DNA of 64,000 nt, taken from NCBI RefSeq assembly GCF_029784165.1, contig NC_073696.1, positions 103,036,065 to 103,100,064 on the forward strand. The letters run 5' to 3'. The first letter of the stretch is position 1. Each line of letters opens with the position of its first letter. The notes beneath the pieces are model-generated. The model saw only the letters and a program-made list of their open reading frames with translations, was not told the DNA's origin and ran no database searches. Source of the stretch: Wyeomyia smithii (taxonomy: Eukaryota; Arthropoda; Insecta; Diptera; Culicidae). Position numbers and translations under genes: made by a program. This document shows positions 56,214 through 64,000 of the stretch, piece by piece.

Positions 56214-58125
56214 TTATGTGGCCTCAACATAATTTAAATGTGGTTTTGTACTATTTGAACGTTCCAAAGTCATTGATTCAATATGTATCACCCTATAGTC
56301 AAAAGTTTGTAACCTCAAAACCCAGCGTTCGATTCGCGCGCACGGCTTGGAGCGGATTGCAAACAAAAAAGCTAATGCTTTGCAATCTGTCAGGATATCG
56401 AACGATCTCCCTAGTAAATAAAACTGAAAACGTTCCACTGCCCAGACTATAGCCAGCGCCTCCTTTTCAGTCTGGCAGTATCTACGCTCAGGTCAACGAT
56501 TTGGAGGCAAAACTTACTACACGATGCTCGTTATGCTGGTTGAACAGGACTAGTATTGCCCCTAGCCCATGCGGACTTGCGTCAGTAATGACAGCTGTTC
56601 GGTCTGCTAATCTATAGAATCCTAGATTTTGAACATTGCTCGAAGCCGATTTGATCTTGTTGAAAGCATCGTTTTGTTCCTTTGACCATTCGAATTTGAC
56701 ATCTTTTGCTAACAATTTTCGTAGTGGTTGATCTATAGTTGCTTAATTCGGTATGAACTTGTTCATGTAGTTGGCTAAGCCGAGGAAGCTGCGGAGCTCC
56801 TGATCATTTTAGGTTCACGGAACGATAACAAAGCTAACATCTTCGTATCTGAAGGTCGGATCCCTGTTCTGGAGATTCTGTGTCCCAGGAAATCCAATTC
56901 GGTAACACGAAACAGACATTTCTCCCAGTTGAGAGCCACATTTCGATTTTTCAAACGAGACAACACCTGCAACAATTCATACTTCGTAAGGATTTTTTGA
57001 GTTATAAATAAAACTAGTGATAGTGGAATAATTTAAGCCAACTTTATTGACTAAAAACCGTTACATTACCTTATTGAGTCGTGTGTCATGCTCGTCCATG
57101 TCTTTTCCTTCGATGATAACGTCATCGAGATACCAAGCTACACCCTCACACCCGGCTAGAATCTCATCCATAGCCTTTTGGAAGAGCTCCGGTGCAATCA
57201 CCAAACCGAAAGGCATCCGTTTGAAACGGAATAGTCCTCGTCCGGCGATAAACGTGGTCACATCCTTAGATTTGTCGTCCAGTTCGATTTGTTAAAAGGC
57301 TTCCTTTATATCCAGTTTACTCCAAATAGTACCTTTGCCTAGGCGCGCAATGTGATCATCCACCACAGGCATAGGATGATGCTCCCTGAGAACCGCTTCG
57401 TTTACACGGCGAAGGTCCAAGCACAACCTTACTTCACCGTTTGCCTTTCCAACCACGACGAGTGGAGATACCCAAGTGATAGGTCCTGTTTTCGGCTCAA
57501 TGATGTCGCGTCGAAGAAGCTCGTCTAACTTCTTGTTGACAGCTTCTTTCAATGGGAGAGGTAGGCGGCGCATAGGTTGGAACACAGGAGCCATATCTGG
57601 ATCGATGTGAATGAATGCTTTAACACCCTTGATAATCGAGAATGGCTGTGGTTCATTGTCGACCTGATTAATATTCAATCCGACTTTGAGGATTCCCAAG
57701 CACTTTGCTGTAGTGTCACCAAGGAGGCAACGCTGTCCACCTTCGACAACTAGAAATTCAGCCCGAATCGTCCTTTTACTAACCCCTATCTCCGCCACAA
57801 AAGTTCCTAAAATCTTCAACGGATCGTTGCTTCCGTATGTCTTGAAAATCCTTGTGCATACTTTCGTGGAGGAGATCAATTTTACTCGTTTTTCCTTTAG
57901 GTTCAACCAGGCCACGTTACTAATTAGATTCGCGTCGGCGCCGGAGTCGATCAGCATGTCCACATCAACGCCCCCGATGTTGCACGTCACAACATTGCTC
58001 TCGTTGCCGGAATAAAAAGCATAATATACCTTGTCCTGCTCAGTTTCTTCCTTGTTGCTTCCATCGCTCTGATTCGGTTTTTGGTCCTCTACGGTTCGCA
58101 CTTGCTTTCTAATACGTTCAAGCAA
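56214..58125 (-). pseudogene. Ty3/gypsy Mag-lineage pol (protease, reverse transcriptase, RNase H), 3'-truncated
   Basis: Minus-strand pol. Protease with LIDSGADANLIS (about 57960). Reverse transcriptase with FQPMRRLPLPLKEA, then WVSPLVVVGKANGEVRLCLD, then WSKLDIKEAF, then FKRMPFGLVIAPELFQKAMD and WYLDDVI. The linker has ELDFLGHRIS, and RNase H has VITDASPHGLGAIL and FDILTDCKALAFLF. A TAA replaces the codon after KEAF (57291-57289), where related proteins have His. A 103-bp GT-AG insertion lies at 56967-57069, and there are frameshifts near 56800 and 56500. Integrase and the 3' LTR are absent: the element ends at about 56214. This is an inactive 5' portion of an element. Confidence 0.85.
56967..57069 (-). 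other. 103-bp intron-like insertion in the Mag reverse transcriptase
   Basis: On the minus strand coding stops at aataag, followed by gtaatg...tattttgag-type AT-rich DNA ending ttgttgcag, and resumes with gtgttgtctcg. Removing exactly this GT-to-AG stretch joins ...RLNK to VLSRLKNRNVALN in frame at phase 0, which matches the usual family block (RL-x-x-VL-x-RL). No inverted ends or target duplication were seen. Confidence 0.6.
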
Positions 58126-58136
58126 GGAACGCTGTT

Positions 58137-58969
58137 TTATTTACGGCACATACGCTCGAAGTGGCCATAAATATGGCAGTTTCTACACGGTTTGCCGCGA
58201 GCTGGACACAACTTCGAAGCAGCCAGATGGTCAATATTGCCACAGTTGTAGCAGGCTCTATCTGTATTGGACCTCACCGATGAGCCTTTGTGGTTCGCAA
58301 ATCGTTCCTTCGGTGGACCTACGCGACAAATCTTTTGAGGTGGCACATTCAATTCCTCGATTTGTTGATTCACACCCTCCAATGATATTCCAAGAGCTTC
58401 AATTTCGGCAAAAGGCAAGTCTTTGAGCATAATCCTTCTTCTGACCTCGTTAGAATTGACCCCTCTACAACCGCATCGGTGAGGTAAATCTCCGTTAGTA
58501 TTTCTTCGATGTCACCTCCGTAGTGCTCGAAACCACATTCCGAAACTTGTTGCTTCAGCCGGGTTATAAAATCGGCAAATCTCTCTCCAGACTTCTGTTT
58601 GAGCTGGCGGAGCTTGCGACGTTCTGATGTTGTTTGATGCCGGGGCTCAAAGAATTCATCCAGTTTGTCGACCGCGGCATCGTACCATTTTGGCATCAGG
58701 GAAACTACCGGCATATGGTCACGATCTTTCAAGTTCTTGAACACGGTTTGAAGCGCTGGGCCACCTAGTTGCAATGGTTTCGCCTTCATAACCTGCTGAT
58801 CCGTTATGCCATAAGCCGCGAAATAGCATCCCAAAGATTCCTTCCATGATCCCCACTCTTTTGCCAACTTGCCTGTCTCTATCTGGTTGCATCTGAAAGG
58901 TGGTACCGGGCGTGAATCTTCCATCTGAAAGTGGAATATACACCAACACCTTTTGTCAAACCCTTTCAA
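58137..58969 (-). pseudogene. Mag-lineage gag with two zinc knuckles, one frameshift
   Basis: The capsid-like part (58969-58440) has the Mag gag pattern: EWGSWKESLGCYFAAYGI, LMPKWYDAAVDKLDEFFEP, ERRKLRQLKQKSGERFADFI, with TEIYLTDAV after it. A frameshift near 58440 leads to the nucleocapsid part, with knuckles C-x2-C-x4-H-x6-C (CYNCGNIDH...C) and C-x2-C-x4-H-x4-C (CRNCHIYGHFERMC). It precedes pol by 11 bp. Confidence 0.85.
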
Positions 58970-59464
58970 CTAGTTAACTACGCATCAATATCGTTTTTAA
59001 ACAACAACGAAACCATCCCGTTTTCGTTTGCTCGTGGAAAATTCTGCTAGTTTTCGCCTTTTCTACTTCTTATAAAAAATAAATCTTGGAAAATCCTGTT
59101 GATTTTCGCCATTTTTAATCGAACTTTCCGATACCACATGGAAAATCCCTAGGATTTTCGCCCATTCTGGAACGATCATTTAAATTCCCGGAAAGCCCTT
59201 TTCGATTTTCGCAACAACTCGGGGCAATACTTCTTATTCCCGCTTTGTTCCAGAAAGAAAAACATCCGACATTACGGAATTTTCAGAATTCGACCAACGC
59301 CACTGCCGTAATGTCGTGCTAGAAATTATCAAGCCAAAAAAAAACTCTAGCCAGAGGAAATTTTCCTCTTAACTTAAACGCTGAACATTCTCACAAAAGG
59401 CATTTGCCGCCTTTTCTAGATTTTCACAAATCCGTTATGCTTACCATGTTATTTTTCGCAAAAG
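58970..59464 (-). other. Untranslated leader of the Mag-lineage element
   Basis: Between the primer site and gag. Contains four diverged units of about 50 bp with ggaaaat(c)c...attttcgcc (near 59035, 59087, 59145 and 59195) and an inverted pair (acattacgg and ccgtaatgt, 59268-59314). Confidence 0.6.
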
Positions 59465-59483
59465 AATCCCTACAAGTCGCCAG
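59465..59483 (-). promoter_or_regulatory. Putative primer-binding site of the Mag-lineage element
   Basis: Minus strand tggcgacttgtagggattc, three bases inside the LTR. It begins TGG, complementary to a tRNA CCA end; a discriminator G would suit tRNA-Ser. Inference. Confidence 0.6.
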
Positions 59484-59485
59484 TT

Positions 59486-59580
59486 TGTAGTAACGCGTCT
59501 TATTCCGTTGCTTGTCGTCTCACGAAAATCCCTGCTGATTCTGATTCTCCAATCCTCTTCGCTATCCTCTCACTACTACA
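59486..59580 (-). repeat. 95-bp 5' LTR of the Mag-lineage element
   Basis: On the minus strand the segment begins tgtagta and ends tactaca, a perfect 7-bp inverted terminal pair with TG...CA ends, directly before the primer site. Very short LTRs are known for Mag elements (Bombyx mag LTR is about 77 bp). The 3' LTR is lost. Confidence 0.7.
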
Positions 59581-59619
59581 CTCTCATTCATTTAAAGTCT
59601 ATTAATAGGAAAGGTAACT

Positions 59620-60458
59620 GGTATGGCCCCTAAGATTCCTTGGTAGAATCGTATTTTTTGAAGTCAGAATCACTATTTTAATCTGAGCTTATTTTGAAAA
59701 ATATAAAATTTTGTGTTGCTCACACTGAGGACTAACATTTTCCAGTTATGTGTTCAACCATAGTGGAGCTTTTTTCTTTCACTGGTAAAGTATACTTGGC
59801 TAACTGCTCTACTGCTCTACTATACCGAGCCTCTTTTCTATCCTACCAATATCGCCAAATTACAATTGCCTGAACTGAGGCTACACCTAACGTTCCTCTC
59901 TGGCCAGGTTTATTCTAAGAGGGACTTATTATGTCAAGAGGAAGGAGTCTTATCGAAACCTCGTTCCTCGTGCCAATATCGCCAATTACAATTCCCTGTA
60001 GAGGGTAAATATTTCTGAAATCAGTTTTATTATAAGAAGGACTTATTTTGTTAAGAGGAAGGAGTCTTATCGAACCTCGTTCCTTCCAGTATGGTCTATA
60101 TAAAGTGTGGCAGTGGTATCATAGTTGTATTGGTACATGTGAGTTAAGACTTCCTTTAAGGGAAAGTCGAAAAAATATTTTTTTTTTATCGGAGCTGAGC
60201 TCCTTCTTTATTTGATGCTTAGTAAGAACTGATTTACAATTGACTCTTAACCTACGAAGAAACCTCGCGTTGTGGTCAGCTCCGTCTAGAACAAAGGGGG
60301 TGTTTGTATGCATTGCTGATAGCTAGACGATGGTGTTATGCTTATGTTGCATTTCCTGTAGATATCGTTTGGGTGGTCTGGGAAAGATTGTTGTGGTTTC
60401 CGGAATGATCTCAACTCGTCTGGTGAAATTGCGATAACGTTGTTGCTTGTTGCTAACT
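59620..60458 (-). repeat. 3' LTR of the errantivirus-like element (inner end uncertain)
   Basis: The LTR begins at 60458 on the minus strand with agttagcaac, right after a purine tract; AGTTA is the usual start in the gypsy/errantivirus group. A TATA-like ctttatataga (60105-60095) and aataaa words follow. Two direct units of about 125 bp (cgataagactccttcctctt, near 60070 and 59950) lie after the TATA. The far end was not determined; 59620 is an estimate. Confidence 0.6.
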
Positions 60459-60469
60459 CCTCCCTTCTT
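60459..60469 (-). promoter_or_regulatory. Polypurine tract of the errantivirus-like element
   Basis: Minus strand aagaagggagg immediately before the LTR start agtta; primes plus-strand DNA synthesis in LTR elements. Confidence 0.7.
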
Positions 60470-60659
60470 AAATGGCTTTGTCCTCAAAGTTCACGAATGG
60501 ATGGGGCGTAGTAGCGTTGGTGTGTCGAAGAATGCCTGAAGTTCTTTTTTTCTTTCTTCTGATAGTCCCTCCGTCTCGGTGATAAGTGGCGTGTGTTTGG
60601 TTATTGGAGATGACGGCTCTGGTTTTTCTATTGTGATGACTTCATCTGCTTTGTCGAAT
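60470..60659 (-). other. Region between env and the polypurine tract
   Basis: Continues the frame-shifted env tail and then non-coding sequence. No other gene. Confidence 0.5.
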
Positions 60660-62100
60660 TGGACTGTGATGTCACTCTTATAGGTATGTCTGGAAAAGTA
60701 GCAAAATATTGTTATTATGCTTGCAATAAGAAATATTGTTGGTAGGCCGAGGGAACCAAAAAGATTGAGCTTCCAATTTATGGAATGATTTTGTAAATTG
60801 AGTAGCTGTAACTTATCTCTGTGTTGAATGGTCAGGTTTTGAAGGTATTCGGCTGGTTTTTATCTCATTGGCTAATAATCCTGTTGTTGGGAAATAAACT
60901 CGACCAGGTAAAGTGGTTTCGGGGTTTGGGTATAGTTCTCCGTTGATATGAAGATTGCAGTCGGCGAACTGAATTAGAAACGATCCGTTTAGCGTTTGGC
61001 TGAGATTGGTGCAATTTAATGAGACTTCTACGACTGCGTCGTTAATTAAAACTGCTCCGTCGTTTATTCGTTTCACAAGTCCTCCTGAGTATACCTTTTC
61101 AAAGGTGCAATTGGAATGTCTTCCCGTGGTCAATCTGTGTATGCAATCGTTGGCGTGTTCGAGTTGTGACATCTCGCAGAGGAAATACTTATTTTGATCT
61201 TCACATGGTTGGCTCATCTCGTATACGTGCGTGATGTTCCTAACGATGTAATTTCTGTTGAGTGCTATTCGTTTGTTAGATCTTATTATGGAATCTATGT
61301 AATCATATTCAAAAGATACCGTAGATATTTGTGGTACCTTTAGTATGTAGAGGATGTGAGTATTGTTTAACATCACTTGAGCTTGTGATTGTGACAATAA
61401 TTCCTCGAATGTATTCATTTCTATTTCGTGAAATTGCAGGAATGTGGCTATTTTTGTGAAATCCTCCATGGATAGTAATTTGCTACTCGGGATTCCGTGT
61501 TTAGCCATCAGTATTGCTTCTTCTACTGTTTCCACTTGGTTTTGAAGAGAGTCTAGATTCGAGAGGACTATCAGTTGATTAATTTCTAATGAATGATTCT
61601 TCGTTCTTTCATTTTCGATCCTTAGTACTTCGTTGGTGATATCGGTTATTTCTTGAATTCTCTTGTCCATGGCTTCGTTGATTAAGACTTGCTTGTTATT
61701 TTGAAAGATGAGGGAGTTTATAGATGAGTTGATCATTCGAAGGTCCTCGGCATCTGGGCTTCCGGCGATCCATTTCCATGCTGTTCCGATAGTATCCCAT
61801 CTTTTTGGTCTTCTTGTCAGAGGTTTGATTTTTGTGAATGTTTCGTACAATTTATAGTTTTTTATCTGTATTAATTCGTATAACGGGTTAGTGGAAGGAT
61901 TGTTTTGAATGTCGCGATTGACGTTAGATATAGTTTTTCCGATTTGTATCAAGTCGATTGGGTGGATAATACGTATGTGTCCTATCTTTATTCTTGCTTT
62001 TCCAAGTGGTATAATGGCCAGAGGATTATTTGTCAAGTCGTGAATTTGTATGAATGCCTGCATATTAGACACGCAGAGGGCGAGTCTGAAAAGATATTAA
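60660..62100 (-). pseudogene. Errantivirus-type envelope (baculovirus F-like), frameshifted before the membrane anchor
   Basis: The open frame runs from about 62100 to a stop at 60813, some 420 residues. It has the layout of insect errantivirus envelope proteins: a basic furin-like site RRPKR (about residue 90) followed at once by a fusion-peptide-like hydrophobic stretch, a long helical region, then cysteine-containing blocks. There is no ATG near the start. Instead an acceptor-like atcttttcag lies directly upstream of LALCVSN, as expected if env is made from a spliced mRNA. A hydrophobic membrane segment (about 60750-60680) is encoded in another frame, so a frameshift near 60840 separates it from the ectodomain. 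Related to entry proteins of insect retroviruses; broken here. Confidence 0.75.
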
Positions 62101-62234
62101 GAGGATGATTATTCATGTGGATTCTTCCTTAGGTTACATTTGTGTATTTTTCTGTTATTTGAATCTATAATATATGTGCTGTGATCTTCTTTTATTTTGA
62201 CTATGTTATATCTACTTTTTCTTTTGTTATAAGA
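62101..62234 (-). other. Gap between pol and env of the errantivirus-like element
   Basis: AT-rich spacer with the env acceptor site at its lower end; no frame. Confidence 0.6.
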
Positions 62235-64000
62235 TCACGTTTTCTCATATGCGTAAGAGTCAATAGTGTATGGCTGATAGAGCTTTGGTATTATTTTCTC
62301 GTCTTTGTTTTTATAAAGTTGTAATATTTTTTCGTTATTTTTGTTTCGAATTGTGGCTATCTCCTCGTATGTTGCGTTGTTCCTACTTTCACATATATAA
62401 ATGTTTTTTGGAGTAATTTTTGTGAAGGAATGTATGGTGTTATTATATTTGTGTGTTACCTCTTGAATGAGTACTTTCACGGGCATATCTGGATTTAGTG
62501 CTTTAGTGCACCTAGCTATTTCTCGAATTGTAGAATGGCATCTTTCTACTTGGCCATTTGTTTCCGATCTATTAACTGGGGTTTTGAAAATTTGTACCCC
62601 CAAATTTAGAATCATTTGCTCTACGACGATTGATACGAATGAGCGCTCATTGTCAGAAATGATATGGGCAGGCAAGTCCCAATCGTAAAGGAGTTGTAAG
62701 AGAACGTCTTTTATGTCTGAGATGGCTTTGGATTTGATGGGTCGCATTTTTAAGGTATTTTGAGAATTTATCTAATGACGATATAAAAAGGTTATTCGCG
62801 TTGTACACAAATATATCTATGTGAACTATTTCTCCGGGATATTGGGGAATGGGTGTTTTAACCGGTATGAATTTTTGTGGTTGTCTCTCATATTTTTCTG
62901 TTTTGCAGATTTCGCAAGTTTTAACATAATTTTGGATGAGTTTATGCATCCCAGGGAAGAAGAATCGTTTAACGAGTTGTAGTGAATTCTCTTTTGCGTT
63001 ACGATGCGCAAAGTTGTGAATGTTTTTTATCTCGTCAAGTTGGCGTTCTTCGTCCTCAAGATCTTCGACTCTTAATTGCGAGAATCTTGCTCTAGTTATT
63101 TTAGGATTAAAGTGGGTTTTATAAATTTCTTGGATGGTTCCCATAGTTGGTTCGTCTGTAAATATACCGTTCAGGACTCCGGGATTCAGAAATTTTAGCA
63201 ATTTGTCTTTTAGAAAACCGATAGTGAATTGTTGTTCCACAAATATATGTCTGGTGAATTTTTCAAAAGGGACATTAAATTCATATGATGAATTCGCTCC
63301 GATCTGAAAAATCAGCTGGTTGCGGAACACATTAATTGGGGCCTCTGTGGAGGGTATGTACGAGCTGTCGTCGTCTTCTGCTGAATGTTGGGTTACGGTT
63401 AATGAGTTAATTTGGATTCTGGATAGTGCATCAGCCACCACGTTGGACTTTCCGGCTTTATAGAACATTTCGTAATCGTGTTCCTCAAGAAATGCCTTCC
63501 AACGTTTCAGCTTAGCATTATTGTTTTTTGGTGATAATGTGAATGTGAGTGGGAGATGATCTGTATAGATTTTTAATTTTGCTCCGTATATGAAGTTCCT
63601 TAAGTTGTGGAGTGCCCACACGACACCAAGCATCTCTCTCTCTCGTTGGTTGCATAGTTTTCTTCTGTGCTGGAAAGAGTTCGAGAAATAAAAGTTATTG
63701 GTCGTTCTCCATCTGGAAATTGTTGAGACAGAACTGCTCCCAGTGCAATTTCTGATGCGTCTGTGGTGAGGATAAAAGGCTTCTCAAAATCTGGAAAGGT
63801 TACGACGTCGTTAGATGATAATATACCTTTAAGTGTAATAAATGAGTTGATTGCTTCTTCGTCCAGTTTGATTGCATGGTTTTTTGATTGATTCTTCGGA
63901 ATTTGGCGGTGGCCATCCTCCCCTTTTAAAAGCTTTGTAAGGGGTTTCGCGAGTTTAGCGTAGTCCCTTACAAAACGTCTGTAATAGCCAGAGAGTCTGA
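62235..64000 (-). pseudogene. Errantivirus-like pol (end of reverse transcriptase, RNase H, integrase), one frameshift, runs off window
   Basis: Minus-strand coding enters at 64000 with the thumb block SGYYRRFVRDYAKLAKPL, then RNase H (FILTTDASEIALGAVLSQ, ISRTLSSTEENYATNEREML, IYTDHLPLTF). Next comes the integrase zinc finger H-x3-H...C-x2-C (HNFAHR, CEICKTEK), then the catalytic core: first Asp in HIDIFV, second in ISDNERSF, Glu in NGQVERCHST, the DD35E triad. A 1-nt shift in an A-run near 62755 breaks the integrase between the first and second catalytic Asp. The order pol-env-LTR places it in the gypsy/errantivirus group. Gag, protease and the 5' LTR lie beyond the window. Confidence 0.88.

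Noticed and set aside
57686..58015. Plus-strand 109-codon frame in the Mag pol region
   Set aside because: It is antisense to the protease/reverse-transcriptase frame, which has clear motifs.
1..64000. CRISPR array, phage or prokaryotic operon
   Set aside because: Repeats are transposon ends, satellites or SINEs. Gene structure with introns, poly(A) tails and element types is animal.

Overview
The window is AT-rich animal nuclear DNA from an insect, most likely a culicine (Aedes-type) mosquito. This rests on three things. It holds RNase-H-bearing I-clade retrotransposons with mosquito MosquI-like ORF1 and ORF2 motifs, RTE-clade (JAM1-like) relics and DD37E Tc1/mariner relics. It has dense nested MITEs and a tRNA-derived SINE. 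The few host genes are insect-like. Species assignment is inference. No prokaryotic feature, CRISPR array, tRNA gene or rRNA gene was seen.

Layout. At 1-7155 a DD37E mariner on the minus strand is split by a full-length I-clade retrotransposon (323-6223) with a 15-bp target-site duplication (TSD). At 7160-14873 two copies of one repeat unit each carry an array of the pentamer TAGAG, about 840 bp and 1060 bp long; several MITEs lie in and around them. At 14874-28232 there are CR1/Jockey-like, mariner and RTE remnants, a long palindrome (18838-20680), a 166-bp hairpin MITE and MITEs nested in other elements. At 28233-34054 lies a second full-length I-clade copy with a 14-bp TSD. At 34055-40141 are an unassigned ORF, a Jockey/CR1-like fragment and a secreted-lipase exon (36783-37547, minus). 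At 40142-44025 is a four-level nest of inverted-repeat elements next to a SINE. At 45000-48716 are an RTE relic and a SINE with a duplicated head. At 49356-53189 are a candidate small cysteine-rich secreted peptide whose last codons come from a MITE, more MITEs and a third SINE. At 53842-55500 is an apparently intact glycerate kinase gene. At 56214-64000 two Ty3/gypsy elements stand back to back on the minus strand: a decayed Mag-lineage element with a 95-bp LTR, and the 3' half of an env-bearing errantivirus-like element running off the window end.

The three host genes do not form a pathway and are separated by mobile DNA. The best-supported is D-glycerate kinase, followed by the lipase exon and then the secreted peptide. 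The strongest structural observations are the paired I elements with shared 5' termini and an overlapping ORF1 stop and ORF2 start, several MITE insertions dated by empty sites, a spliceable-looking 103-bp GT-AG insertion in a Mag reverse transcriptase, and the MITE-encoded C-terminus of the peptide. I found no convincing wholly new biological system. All reading was by eye; divergence values are rough.
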